Shown piece after piece: positions 41,040-50,204 of a DNA stretch of 64,000 nucleotides. The notes under the pieces were generated by a model, which saw nothing but the letters and a program-made list of their open reading frames with translations, had not been told where the DNA came from and did not search any database. This stretch comes from BP-191 sp035940575 (GTDB lineage: Bacteria > Actinomycetota > Actinomycetes > BP-191): the NCBI GenBank assembly GCA_035940575.1, contig DASZER010000004.1:1-64000 (forward strand). Direction: 5' to 3'. The position numbers and the translations under genes are program-made. Within the stretch, counting starts at the first letter, position 1; every line of letters begins with the position of its first letter.

Positions 41040-41974
41040 CGCTCGCCCTCGGGGAGGTCGGGCGCCATGATCTCCACGATGCGCTCGAGGTCGTCGATCG
41101 ACCCGAACTCCACCACGATCCGGCCCTTGCGCCTGCCGAGGTCGACCCGCACGCGCGTCTCGAAGTAGTCCGCGAGCCGCGCCTCCAGCTCGGCGGCCCC
41201 CGGAGCCTTCGCGCCCGGCCTGCGCGGCACCCGCGCCCTCGGCACCTCGCCGGTCTCGCCCAGGTGCACGGCCTCCTCGACCGCGCGCACGCTCATCCCC
41301 TCGGCGACGATCCGGCCGGCGAGGCGTTCCTGCGCGTCCGCGCCGTCCAGGGAGAGCAGCGCCCGCGCGTGGCCCGCGCTGAGCACGCCCGCCGCGACGC
41401 GCTTCTGCACGGCCGGCGGGAGGTTGAGGAGGCGGATCGTGTTCGTGACCTGGCTGCGCGAGCGCCCGATGCGCTCGGCGAGCTGCTCGTGCGTCGCCCC
41501 GAACTCCTCCAGGAGCTGCTGGTACGCCGCCGCCTCCTCCAGCGGGTTGAGCTGCTGGCGGTGCAGGTTCTCCAGGAGCGCGTCGCGCAGCATCGCGTCG
41601 TCGGGCGTGTCCCGCACGATCGCCGGGATCGCGCTCAGGCCCGCCTCGCGGGACGCGCGCCAGCGGCGCTCGCCCATGATGAGCTCGTACGCGCCCTCGC
41701 CCGTCTCGCGCACGACGACCGGCTGGAGCAGCCCGACCTCGCGGATCGACGTCACGAGCTCGGCGAGCGCCTCCTCGTCGAAGTGCTCGCGCGGCTGGCG
41801 CGGGTTCGGCACGATCGCGTCGATCGGCACCTCGCGGTACGTCGCGCCGGCGACGCCCTCGGGTGCCTCCACCCCCGCGTCGGTCGGCGGGTCGCCCTCG
41901 GCGGGGCGCGCGGGGCCCGTCGGGATCAACGCGCCGAGCCCGCGGCCCAGGCCGCCCTTGCGCTGCTGGTTCAC
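41036..41974 (-). CDS. parB: Chromosome-partitioning protein ParB
   Basis: The 312-aa CTPase and DNA-binding protein loads at parS and forms the partition complex near the origin. It starts RKGGLGRGLGALIP, the typical ParB head. The nucleotide-binding and arginine motif is in YELIMGERRWRASREAG, and the HTH is THEQLAERIGRSRSQVTNTIRLL. The C-terminal dimerisation part is basic. GTG 41974 overlaps the parA stop (GTGA), so ParB is made after ParA in the same transcript. Two parS sites lie 880-930 bp upstream in parA. Confidence 0.96.
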   Translation of the reverse strand: MNQQRKGGLGRGLGALIPTGPARPAEGDPPTDAGVEAPEGVAGATYREVPIDAIVPNPRQPREHFDEEALAELVTSIREVGLLQPVVVRETGEGAYELIMGERRWRASREAGLSAIPAIVRDTPDDAMLRDALLENLHRQQLNPLEEAAAYQQLLEEFGATHEQLAERIGRSRSQVTNTIRLLNLPPAVQKRVAAGVLSAGHARALLSLDGADAQERLAGRIVAEGMSVRAVEEAVHLGETGEVPRARVPRRPGAKAPGAAELEARLADYFETRVRVDLGRRKGRIVVEFGSIDDLERIVEIMAPDLPEGER

Positions 41975-43101
41975 GAGCCCTCCATCCGCGCGCCGCGTTC
42001 CGCGATCTCGCGCGCCGCCTCCAGGTACGCCTGCGCGCCGCGCGAGGCCGGATCGTACGTCAGGACCGTCTGCGCGTAGCCCGGCGCCTCCGAGATGCGC
42101 ACGCTGCGCGGGATCATCGTGTCGAGCACGGTGTCCCCGAAGTGGCTGCGCACCTCGGCCACCACCTGCTCGGCGAGCTTCGTGCGCGAGTCGTACATCG
42201 TGAGCAGGATCGTGCTCACGGCCAGCGTCTCGTTGAGGTGGCTGCGGACCAGCTCGACATTGTGCAGGAGCTGGCCCAGGCCCTCCAGCGCGTAGAACTC
42301 GCACTGGATCGGGATCACGATCTCCTGCGCCGCCACGAGCGCGTTGACGGTCAGCAGGCCGAGCGACGGCGGGCAGTCGATGAAGACGTAGTCGTACGGC
42401 CTGTCGTACGCCGCCACCGCCCGCTTGAGCCGTGTCTCGCGCGCCACGGCCGGGACCAGCTCGATCTCCGCGCCCGCCAGGTCCACGGTCGCGGGGGCGG
42501 CGACGAGGTTCTCGACGCTCGACTGCTGCACGACGCTCGTGAGCGGCTGCCCGCCGACGAGCACGTCGTACATGCTCGGCACGCCCGGCTGGTGGTCGAT
42601 GCCGAGCGCCGTGGACGCATTGCCCTGTGGGTCCAGGTCCAGCACGAGCACGTTGAGGCCGCGCAACGCGAGCCCAGCGGCGACGTTGACGGTCGTCGTG
42701 GTCTTGCCGACGCCGCCCTTCTGGTTCGCGACCGTGAGGATGCGGGGGTGGGTCGGCTTCGGGAACGCGCCGCTCCGGGTCGTGCGCACCGCCGCGGCCG
42801 CTGCCCGGGCGATCGGCGTGTCGTCGCCGAGGAACGCCGCCAGATCCGGCTCCGTTTCACGTGAAACCTCGGGCTCGGGCGGCGGCCGAGGCGCTGTTTC
42901 ACGTGAAACACGCGCCATGGCGTCCCGTACCAGAGACTCGCGCTCCTCGGCCGTGGGGGGCGCGGGCTCCGGCTCAGGCTCGGGCTCCGGGACCGCCACG
43001 GAGACGGACGGCGTCGGCCACCCCAGGTCGGACGGCGCGCCCCTCCCCTCGGGCGTCCGCGCACCGCCGGTGGGCCAGCCCAGTCCCGCTACGACACTCA
43101 C
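41971..43101 (-). CDS. parA: Chromosome-partitioning ATPase ParA
   Basis: The 376-aa P-loop ATPase segregates origins with ParB. The deviant Walker A is NQKGGVGKTTTTVNVA (about 126-141), Walker A' is VLVLDLDPQGNAST, and the switch region is YVFIDCPPSLGLLTVNALVA. It has an unusual, disordered N-terminal extension of about 115 residues rich in Glu/Pro (PEPEPEPEPAPP) and containing two copies of VSRET, each encoded by a parS site. AGGAGG lies upstream of GTG 43101. The start overlaps the rsmG stop (GTGA). Shorter starts are possible, but the RBS supports this one. Confidence 0.94.
   Translation of the reverse strand: MSVVAGLGWPTGGARTPEGRGAPSDLGWPTPSVSVAVPEPEPEPEPAPPTAEERESLVRDAMARVSRETAPRPPPEPEVSRETEPDLAAFLGDDTPIARAAAAAVRTTRSGAFPKPTHPRILTVANQKGGVGKTTTTVNVAAGLALRGLNVLVLDLDPQGNASTALGIDHQPGVPSMYDVLVGGQPLTSVVQQSSVENLVAAPATVDLAGAEIELVPAVARETRLKRAVAAYDRPYDYVFIDCPPSLGLLTVNALVAAQEIVIPIQCEFYALEGLGQLLHNVELVRSHLNETLAVSTILLTMYDSRTKLAEQVVAEVRSHFGDTVLDTMIPRSVRISEAPGYAQTVLTYDPASRGAQAYLEAAREIAERGARMEGS
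42853..42868. promoter_or_regulatory. parS: parS site (ParB-binding), 14-bp core
   Basis: CGTTTCACGTGAAACC (42853-42868) has the full palindromic core GTTTCACGTGAAAC; the two outer bases differ from the consensus TGTTTCACGTGAAACA. It sits inside parA, where it encodes Val-Ser-Arg-Glu-Thr. Confidence 0.92.
42895..42910. promoter_or_regulatory. parS: parS site (ParB-binding), perfect consensus
   Basis: TGTTTCACGTGAAACA (42895-42910) is an exact match to the bacterial parS consensus. It lies 42 bp (about four helical turns) from the first site, centre to centre, and again encodes Val-Ser-Arg-Glu-Thr in ParA. Its distance of about 3.6 kb from dnaA fits an origin-proximal parS. Confidence 0.97.
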
Positions 43102-43715
43102 CGGGCCTCCTTCCGGCGCCGTACCACCACGACGGCCGTCTCCCCGACGCGCTCGATCCGCGCTCGTAACGCCGGCGCCGCCGCTACCTCGTCCTCCGCG
43201 CGCTCGCCCTTGAGTGCCAGCAGGCGCCCGGTGGGCTTCAGCAGCGGCAGGCACCATCCCGCGAGCCGGTCGAGCGGCGCGACCGCCCTGGCGACGGCGA
43301 CGTCGTAGCGGTCGGGGAGCCGTACGACCTCCTCTGCCCGCCCGCGCACGACCGACACCCGCGGCGCGAGCCCGAGGTCGTCCACGACCTCCGTGAGGAA
43401 CGCCGCGCGCCGGGCCAGCGGCTCGAGCAGCACGAACGTGCACTCCGGACACGCGAGCGCGAGCGGGATGCCCGGCAGCCCGGCGCCGCTGCCCACGTCG
43501 ACCACGGACTCGCCGGGGGAGAGCAACGGCGCGACGGCCACGGAGTTCAGGATGTGCCTGTCCCACAGGCGCGGGACCTCGCGCGGGCCGAGCAGCCCGC
43601 GTTCGATGCCCGCGCCGGCCAGCCACGCCTCGTAGCGCTCGGCCAGGGGCAGGGTGTCGCCGAACAGCGACGCCCCCGGACGCGTCACCGCCTCACGCGG
43701 GGCGGACGACCACAC
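43098..43715 (-). CDS. rsmG: 16S rRNA (guanine527-N7)-methyltransferase RsmG
   Basis: The 205-aa SAM-dependent enzyme (GidB) has RLWDRHILNSVAVAPLL, the SAM motif VVDVGSGAGLPGIPLALACP, LLEPLARRAAFLTEVVDDLGL and AVARAVAPLDRLAGWCLPLL. It methylates G527 in the 530 loop; loss gives low-level streptomycin resistance in other bacteria. Its GTG (43715) lies inside jag, a 23-bp overlap, and its stop overlaps parA. Confidence 0.95.
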   Translation of the reverse strand: MWSSAPREAVTRPGASLFGDTLPLAERYEAWLAGAGIERGLLGPREVPRLWDRHILNSVAVAPLLSPGESVVDVGSGAGLPGIPLALACPECTFVLLEPLARRAAFLTEVVDDLGLAPRVSVVRGRAEEVVRLPDRYDVAVARAVAPLDRLAGWCLPLLKPTGRLLALKGERAEDEVAAAPALRARIERVGETAVVVVRRRKEAR

Positions 43716-44289
43716 GGCGCTGGGGCTCCTCGCCCTCGGACTCGCTCATCACGCCGTCGAGGCCGGCGATCGTGTCGTGCACGACCTTGCGCTCGAACGG
43801 CGTCATCGGCGCGAGGCGCTCGTCCTGGCCGTTGGCGGCGACGCGCTCGCCCGCCTCGGTCGCCAGCCGCGTGAGCTCGGTCTTGCGCCGCGCGCGGTAG
43901 CCGCCGACGTCGAGCATGAGCCGCGAGCGCTGGCCCGTCTCCTGGAGCACGGCGAGCCGAGTGAGCTCCTGCAGCGCCTCCAGCGTCTGGCCGCGCTGGC
44001 CGACGAGGTCATCGAGCCCGTCGCCGACGATCGCGACGGAGGCGCGCTCGCCCTCGATGTCGAGCTCGAGGTCGCCGTCCATGTCGAGGATGTCGAGCAG
44101 CGCCTCGAGGTAGTCGGCCGCGACCTCGCCCTCGTGCTCCAGCACGCTCAGCTTGTCGTCGGCGCCGGGCTCGCCGGCCTCCCCGGCCTCTCCGGACGCC
44201 GCGTCCTCGGGTGCCTCGGGCGCCTCCGGCGCGGGCTCGGCGGCCTCGGGAGCCTGGTCCTCGGTTCCGGTCTCAGCGTCGTCCACCAC
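43693..44289 (-). CDS. jag: Jag/KhpB RNA-binding protein
   Basis: The 198-aa protein has an acidic Glu/Ala/Pro-rich head (about 1-45). A KH-like domain follows (ADYLEALLDILDMDGDLELDIEGERASVAIVGDGLDDLVGQRGQTLEALQEL), then an R3H domain (DVGGYRARRKTELTRLATEAGERV and APMTPFERKVVHDTIAGLDGV). Actinobacterial members lie next to yidC and bind RNA. The start overlaps the yidC end by 17 bp, the end overlaps rsmG by 23 bp. Confidence 0.93.
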   Translation of the reverse strand: MVDDAETGTEDQAPEAAEPAPEAPEAPEDAASGEAGEAGEPGADDKLSVLEHEGEVAADYLEALLDILDMDGDLELDIEGERASVAIVGDGLDDLVGQRGQTLEALQELTRLAVLQETGQRSRLMLDVGGYRARRKTELTRLATEAGERVAANGQDERLAPMTPFERKVVHDTIAGLDGVMSESEGEEPQRRVVVRPA

Positions 44290-45298
44290 GGCGCTGCCCC
44301 TTTCGCTTGCTCTTGCTCGGACTGGGCTTGCGGTCGCGCGGCGGCGCCTGCTCAGGCGCGTCCGACGGGGCGGGCGCCTTGGGCAGCCCGCCCTTCGGCG
44401 GCTTCGGGGTGCGGGCGGGGCGGGCCGGCGCGACGGCCGTGGCCGCGGCGCCCTTGCCGGGCTTGGCGGGCTTGGCGGTCGCGGCGGGGCGCGCGTTCGG
44501 GTCGACGGGGCCGAGGCGGCGCATGACGATCGCCTGCTGGCCCATCGAGAACAGGTTCGTGGTCGTCCAGTAGATCAGCACGCCGATCGCCACCTGGAAG
44601 CCGAACAGGCCCAGCATGACCGGCATGACGTAGAGCAGGATCTTCTGCTGCGTCGCCTGCGAGCCGTCGGCGGGGGCGCTGCGGCCCATCATCTGCTTGC
44701 TCGTGACGAACGTCGTCGCCGCCATCGCGACGATCAGCACGACCGCGACGACCTTCACAGGCCCGGGGGAAGCTCCGAGGAATTCGAGCAGCTTCTTCGG
44801 AGAATTGAAGCCCGCACCGATGGGTGCGCCGAAGATCTTCGACCTCTGGAGGTTCGAGACGGTCTGCGCGTCGAGGCCGAACTTCACCGGCAGGCGGTAC
44901 GAGCCGTCCGGGTTGACCTTCGGCGCGAGCTGCGAGAGCACCTGGAACAGCGAGATGAAGACCGGCATCTGGAGCAGCATCGGGAGGCAGCCGGCGAACG
45001 GGTTCGCGTTGTGCTCCTTGTAGAGCTTCATCATCTCGGCGTTGAGCGTCTCGCGGTCGCCCTTGTGCCGCTTCTGCAGCTCCTTGATCTTCGGCTGGAG
45101 GAGCTGCATGGTGCGCTGCGTCTTGATCTGCTTGAGGAACAGCGGATACATGAGCAGCCGCACGCAGACGGTGAGCAGCACGATCGCGAGCGCCCACGAG
45201 ATGCCGCTGCGCTCGCCGAAGATCGCGCCGGTCAGGCCGTGGAGGCCGTTGATGGCCTGCGCGACGAGCCGGAACAACGCGTGGAAGAGCGCTCTCAC
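44273..45298 (-). CDS. yidC: Membrane protein insertase YidC
   Basis: The 341-aa polytopic insertase has five TM segments. An N-terminal GISWALAIVLLTVCVRLLMYP comes first, then the cytoplasmic KTQRTMQLLQPKIKELQKRHKGDRE coiled region. NPFAGCLPMLLQMPVFISLFQVL and KILLYVMPVMLGLFGFQVAIGVLIYWTTTNLFSMGQ follow. The basic tail (KSKRKGQRRGGRR) helps bind the ribosome, as in other Gram-positive YidC. It inserts small membrane proteins with or without Sec. It overlaps yidD (4 bp) and jag (17 bp). Confidence 0.95.
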   Translation of the reverse strand: MRALFHALFRLVAQAINGLHGLTGAIFGERSGISWALAIVLLTVCVRLLMYPLFLKQIKTQRTMQLLQPKIKELQKRHKGDRETLNAEMMKLYKEHNANPFAGCLPMLLQMPVFISLFQVLSQLAPKVNPDGSYRLPVKFGLDAQTVSNLQRSKIFGAPIGAGFNSPKKLLEFLGASPGPVKVVAVVLIVAMAATTFVTSKQMMGRSAPADGSQATQQKILLYVMPVMLGLFGFQVAIGVLIYWTTTNLFSMGQQAIVMRRLGPVDPNARPAATAKPAKPGKGAAATAVAPARPARTPKPPKGGLPKAPAPSDAPEQAPPRDRKPSPSKSKRKGQRRGGRR

Positions 45299-45546
45299 GG
45301 ACTACTCACTCCTGCTCGACGGGGCGTGCGCCCCAGGGACTCAGGTACGGGGTCGTGGCCGCCGGGGTGGAACGGATGGCAGCGCGCCACCCTACGCACC
45401 GCGAGCATCGCGCCGCGAACGCCGTGGCGCGTCAACGCCTCCTCGGCGTACGCGCTGCACGACGGCGCGAACCGGCAGCGCGGCGGCAGCAGCGGGCTGA
45501 CGGCGCGGCGGTAGCCGCGGACGAGGCCGAGCAGCGCGCGGGTCAC
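45295..45546 (-). CDS. yidD: Membrane protein insertion efficiency factor YidD
   Basis: The 83-aa protein has the conserved YidD core LVRGYRRAVSPLLPPRCRFAPSCSAYAEEAL and AVRRVARCHPFHPGGHDPVP, with a Cys/Arg/Pro pattern. It sits between rnpA and yidC, its standard place, and aids YidC. The stop is 4 bp into yidC (GTGA) and its start overlaps the rnpA end. GTG 45546 is the start. Confidence 0.93.
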   Translation of the reverse strand: MTRALLGLVRGYRRAVSPLLPPRCRFAPSCSAYAEEALTRHGVRGAMLAVRRVARCHPFHPGGHDPVPESLGRTPRRAGVSSP

Positions 45547-45887
45547 CGGGCGCCGACCAGCTTGGGCAGCGCCGCGTCGACGAGCCCGGCGAGGTCGGCG
45601 TACGTCAGGTCGGCCGCGCCGGGCTGCGCCCGCACGACGAGCCGCGCCCCGGCGGGGAGGACGGCCAGGCGGGCGCGGACCACCTCGCGGAGCCGCCGGC
45701 GGACGGCGTTGCGGACCACGGCGCCGCCGACGACCTTGCCGACCACGAAGCCGGCGCGGGCGGGGGCGCCGTCACCGGAGGGCGCGGCGTAGTGGAAGAC
45801 GAGCGGGCCACGGGCGGTACGGCGCCCGCGGCGTACGACCTCGGCGAAGTCCTGGCGGCGCCGCAGCCGGGCGGCGGCGGGAAGCAA
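45543..45887 (-). CDS. rnpA: Ribonuclease P protein component
   Basis: The 114-aa basic protein starts LPAAARLRRRQDFAEVVRRGRR and has the RNR-type signature VGKVVGGAVVRNAVRRRLREVVR. It binds RNase P RNA to mature tRNA 5' ends. TTG 45887 is the start, 9 bp after rpmH. The stop overlaps yidD by 4 bp. Confidence 0.95.
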   Translation of the reverse strand: MLPAAARLRRRQDFAEVVRRGRRTARGPLVFHYAAPSGDGAPARAGFVVGKVVGGAVVRNAVRRRLREVVRARLAVLPAGARLVVRAQPGAADLTYADLAGLVDAALPKLVGAR

Positions 45888-45896
45888 GGCCGGGAG

Positions 45897-46034
45897 CTAG
45901 GCGGAGAGCTCGCGGCGACCCTTGGCCCGGCGAGCGGCGAGGATCGCGCGGCCGGCCCGGGTGCGCATGCGCAGCCGGAAGCCGTGCGTCTTGGCGCGGC
46001 GGCGGTTGTTCGGCTGGAACGTGCGCTTGCTCAC
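45897..46034 (-). CDS. rpmH: 50S ribosomal protein L34
   Basis: The 45-aa protein reads SKRTFQPNNRRRAKTHGFRL and ends AARRAKGRRELSA, the universally conserved L34. GTG 46034 has a GGAG-type site upstream. It is transcribed leftward from the promoter at 46102-46130, divergent from dnaA, and is followed after 9 bp by rnpA. Confidence 0.97.
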   Translation of the reverse strand: MSKRTFQPNNRRRAKTHGFRLRMRTRAGRAILAARRAKGRRELSA

Positions 46035-46524
46035 GGAACGGCTCTCCACAGGGAGGAGGACGGGGGTGCACGCGCCGTAGGCACGCGCACAGATAGCCAC
46101 CACGATACGAGCAGCGGCACCAGGGGTCAAACACGTCCCGCGCGACACGCCGTAGATCGACCGTCGCAGGGGCCTGGCCCGGTCAGGCTACGCCGTTTCT
46201 CCCGATCGCACCGACCTGTGGAGAAGCTCTTGTCCACAGGCTCCGCGCGCTGTTAGTGTCCCCCGTCGCTGGCTTCCCCCGTCAGTCCCGGGACTCCCCG
46301 GGCGGCGTTCCCGGCCCTCCCGTGATCGGACCGTTACCCACGGTCGTCGCGGGGCGCACCGCGAGATGTCCAGGTACGTCCGGGCCTGCCCCGGTACGCG
46401 CCGTGGTCCGACACCCACCCGTGCACAGGATGTGGACGAGGGTGTGGATGAAGGACCGGACTTGTGGCCCTGACCCGGACGTGACAAGCCTGTCTCACCG
46501 GGACCGCCGGAAGTAGGGAACGCT
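46035..46524 (+). promoter_or_regulatory. rpmH-dnaA divergent intergenic region (490 bp)
   Basis: No gene is supported. The left part holds the rpmH promoter. The right half contains a perfect DnaA box TTGTCCACA (46230-46238), a one-mismatch box on the opposite strand (TGTGGAGAA, 46217-46225), and two more degenerate ones (TGTGGACGA 46431-46439, TGTGGATGA 46443-46451). A candidate dnaA promoter (TTGTCC 46230-46235, 18 bp, TAGTGT 46254-46259) has its -35 inside the perfect box. The dnaA GTG lies 265 nt further on, so the mRNA would have a long leader. Confidence 0.65.
46102..46130 (-). promoter_or_regulatory. rpmH promoter
   Basis: On the minus strand TTGACC (46130-46125), 17 bp, then TATCGT (46107-46102) forms a strong sigma-70-type promoter. 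It is about 68 nt from the rpmH start and probably drives the whole rpmH-parB run. Confidence 0.65.
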
Positions 46525-47928
46525 GTGCCCGAGGACACGCTCGACCTCGCCGACGTCTGGCAACGTTCGGTCGACTCGCTCGCGAGCGAGAACCTGCCCC
46601 CGCAGAACAAGGCGTGGATCCAGCTCACCCGGCCCCTCGGGCTCGTCGGCGACACCGCCCTGCTCGGCGCGCCGAACGAGTTCACGAAGGAGCTGCTGGA
46701 CACCCGCTACCGCTCGCTCATCGCGAACGCGCTGTCGCAGCAGGTCGGCCGCCCCGTCGGCGTCGCGGTCACGGTGGTCGACGCGCCCGCGGAGGAGGCC
46801 CAGGAGGCGTACGCCGAGCCGGAGCCCGAGCCCGAGCCGCCGGCGCCGGTGAGCCTCGGCGCGGTCCGCGAGTCGAGGACGCCGGCGGAGCCCGCCCGGC
46901 TGAACCCCAAGTACACGTTCGACACGTTCGTCATCGGCGCGTCGAACCGCTTCGCCCACGCGGCCGCCGTCGCCGTCGCCGAGGCGCCGGCGAAGGCGTA
47001 CAACCCGCTGTTCATCTACGGCGAGTCGGGCCTCGGCAAGACCCACCTGCTCCACGCCATCGGCCACTACTCGGTGAACCTGTCGACCGCCGGGCGCGTG
47101 CGCTACGTGAGCAGCGAGGAGTTCACGAACGACTTCATCAACTCGATCCGCGACGACAAGGCCGGCGCGTTCCAGCGCCGCTACCGCGACGTGGACGTCC
47201 TCCTGGTCGACGACATCCAGTTCCTGGAGAACAAGGAGCGGACGCAGGAGGAGTTCTTCCACACGTTCAACACGCTCCACAACGCGAACAAGCAGATCGT
47301 GATCTCCTCGGACCGGCCGCCGAAGCAGCTCGCGACGCTGGAGGACCGGCTGCGCAACAGGTTCGAGTGGGGCCTGATCACCGACGTGCAGCCGCCCGAG
47401 CTGGAGACGCGCATCGCGATCCTCCGCAAGAAGGCGGCCGCCGAGCGGCTGTCGGCGCCGCCCGAGGTGCTCGAGTACATCGCCTCGAAGATCCAGAGCA
47501 ACATCCGCGAGCTCGAGGGCGCGCTGATCCGCGTGACGGCGTTCGCCAACCTCAACCGGCAGCTCGTCGACCTCTCGCTCGCCGAGGTCGTCCTCAAGGA
47601 CCTCATCCCCGAGCACGGCGGGCCGGAGATCACCGCGGCGACGATCATGGCGGCGACGGCGGCGTACTTCGGCCTGTCGATGGAGGACCTCTGCGGCTCG
47701 TCGCGCTCGCGGGTGCTCGTGACGGCGCGCCAGATCGCGATGTACCTCTGCCGCGAGCTGACGGACCTGTCGCTGCCGAAGATCGGGCAGGCGTTCGGCG
47801 GCCGCGACCACACGACGGTGATGCACGCGGACCGCAAGATCCGCTCGCTGATGGCGGAGCGGCGCGCGATCTACAACCAGGTCTCCGAGCTCACCAACCG
47901 CATCAAGGTCCGGGCCCGCCAGTCATGA
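46525..47928 (+). CDS. dnaA: Chromosomal replication initiator protein DnaA
   Basis: The 467-aa initiator has domain I (about 1-95), an acidic Pro-rich linker (EPEPEPEPPAPVS), and an AAA+ domain. The latter has Walker A GESGLGKTHLLHAIG (about 166-180), Walker B VLLVDDIQFLENKERTQEEFF, and box VII-type ERLSAPPEVLEYIASKI. Domain IV carries the DnaA signature GGRDHTTVMHADRKI (about 430-444). It binds TTGTCCACA-like boxes at oriC. GTG 46525 has an AAGTAGGGA upstream. The gene is divergent from rpmH and is followed by the oriC candidate. Confidence 0.97.
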   Translation: MPEDTLDLADVWQRSVDSLASENLPPQNKAWIQLTRPLGLVGDTALLGAPNEFTKELLDTRYRSLIANALSQQVGRPVGVAVTVVDAPAEEAQEAYAEPEPEPEPPAPVSLGAVRESRTPAEPARLNPKYTFDTFVIGASNRFAHAAAVAVAEAPAKAYNPLFIYGESGLGKTHLLHAIGHYSVNLSTAGRVRYVSSEEFTNDFINSIRDDKAGAFQRRYRDVDVLLVDDIQFLENKERTQEEFFHTFNTLHNANKQIVISSDRPPKQLATLEDRLRNRFEWGLITDVQPPELETRIAILRKKAAAERLSAPPEVLEYIASKIQSNIRELEGALIRVTAFANLNRQLVDLSLAEVVLKDLIPEHGGPEITAATIMAATAAYFGLSMEDLCGSSRSRVLVTARQIAMYLCRELTDLSLPKIGQAFGGRDHTTVMHADRKIRSLMAERRAIYNQVSELTNRIKVRARQS

Positions 47929-48177
47929 TCCCGGCCGTGCACAACCTGGGGACAACGATGTGGAACGCGCTGTGGCCCGTCGGGACGGCGGCCGCCGCTG
48001 TGTACTCCACAGCGTGGATCCACAGGTGCGCGAGGGCGTCGTCAGGCCTCTGACCTGGGGGAACGCGCCTTGTCCCCAGGTTGCGCGCCCCTACCACTAC
48101 GAGTTTGTCACTCCTATGAAGTACACAACGACAGAGAAGGCACCTCCACAGCGAGGGCACCGAGAGGGCGGTACGAC
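47929..48177. other. oriC: Candidate replication origin (oriC), dnaA-dnaN spacer
   Basis: This 249-bp gap is where actinobacterial oriC normally lies. Matches to the DnaA box with one mismatch are TGGGGACAA (47947-47955) and TTGTCCCCA (48070-48078). Weaker ones are TACTCCACA (48003-48011) and GGATCCACA (48016-48024). The segment 48096-48140 is visibly richer in A/T than its surroundings and could be the unwinding element. It is much shorter than usual for the group, and no perfect TTGTCCACA is inside, so the upstream dnaA region may also contribute. Confidence 0.6.
47942..48083. repeat. 14-bp perfect inverted repeat in the oriC candidate
   Basis: CAACCTGGGGACAA (47942-47955) and TTGTCCCCAGGTTG (48070-48083) are exact reverse complements, 114 bp apart. 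Each arm contains the DnaA-box-like TTGTCCCCA, facing opposite ways. Confidence 0.85.
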
Positions 48178-49295
48178 GTGAGGTTCAGGGTCGAACGAGA
48201 CGAGTTCGCGGAGGCGGTCGCCTGGACCGCGCGCTCCCTGCCCAACCGCCCGGCCGTGCCCGTGCTGTCGGGCCTGCGGCTGGAGGTCAAGGGCCACGAG
48301 CTCTCGCTGTCCGGCTTCGACTACGAGGTCTCGGCGCAGGCGACGCTCGAGGTGCAGGCCGAGGAGGCCGGCACGGTCGTGGTCCTCGGCCGCCTGCTGT
48401 CGGAGATCACGCGCTCGCTGCCGGCGGCGCCGGTGCAGCTCGCGACCGACGGCTCGCGCGCGGTGCTGACGTGCGGGACCAGCCGGTTCACGCTGCCGAC
48501 GATGCCGGTCGAGGACTACCCGACGCTGCCGGAGATGCCGCCGGCCGCGGGCACGATCGCGAGCGAGCTGTTCGCGGAGGCGGTCGGCCAGGTGTTCGTC
48601 GCCGCCGGGCGCGACGACACGTTGCCGATGCTCACCGGCATCAAGGTCGAGGTCGACGGCGACTCGCTCACCCTCGCCGCGACCGACCGCTACCGCCTCG
48701 CCGTCCGCGAGCTGAAGTGGCGCCCGCAGGGCGACGCCGAGGCGACGACCGCGCTGATCCCCGCCCGCACGCTCGCCGAGGCCGCCAAGACGCTCGCCAC
48801 GACCGGCGCCGAGGTCGGCGTCGCGCTCGGCAACGACAACGGCGTCGGCATGGCCGGCTTCTCCGGCGGCACCCGCCGCATGACGACGCGGCTCATCGAG
48901 GCCGACTTCCCCGCGTACCGCTCGCTGATCCCCGCCGAGTTCGGCGCCGTCGCGCAGGTCAACAACACCGCGCTCGTCGAGGCGGTCAAGCGCGTCTCGC
49001 TCGTCGCGCAGCGCAACACGCCGATCCGGCTGACGTTCGCCCCCGACGAGCCGCTCGTCCTCGACGCGGGCACCGGCGACGACGCGCAGGCGTCGGAGTC
49101 GCTCGACGTGTCCTACGACGGCGAGCCGCTGACGATCGCGTACAACCCCGGCTACCTCCTCGACGGCCTCGGCGCGATCGGGAGCGACTCGGCGGTGCTG
49201 TCGTTCAACGGCGCCATCAAGCCGTCGGTCATCACCGGCAAGGAGACCGAGGGCGAGTACCGGTACCTGCTCATGCCGATCCGCCTCTCCGGCTG

Positions 49296-49296
<1 letters not shown>
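48178..49296 (+). CDS. dnaN: DNA polymerase III beta sliding clamp
   Basis: The 372-aa clamp has three similar domains: RFRVERDEFAEAVAWTARSLPNRPAVPVLSGL, EAVGQVFVAAGRDDTLPMLTGIKVEV with LAATDRYRLAVREL, and the C-terminal YLLMPIRLSG. It tethers the polymerase to DNA as a ring-shaped dimer. GAGAGGG lies upstream of GTG 48178; it directly follows the oriC candidate. Its stop overlaps the next ATG by one base. Confidence 0.96.
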
Positions 49297-50203
<907 letters not shown>

Positions 50204-50204
<1 letters not shown>

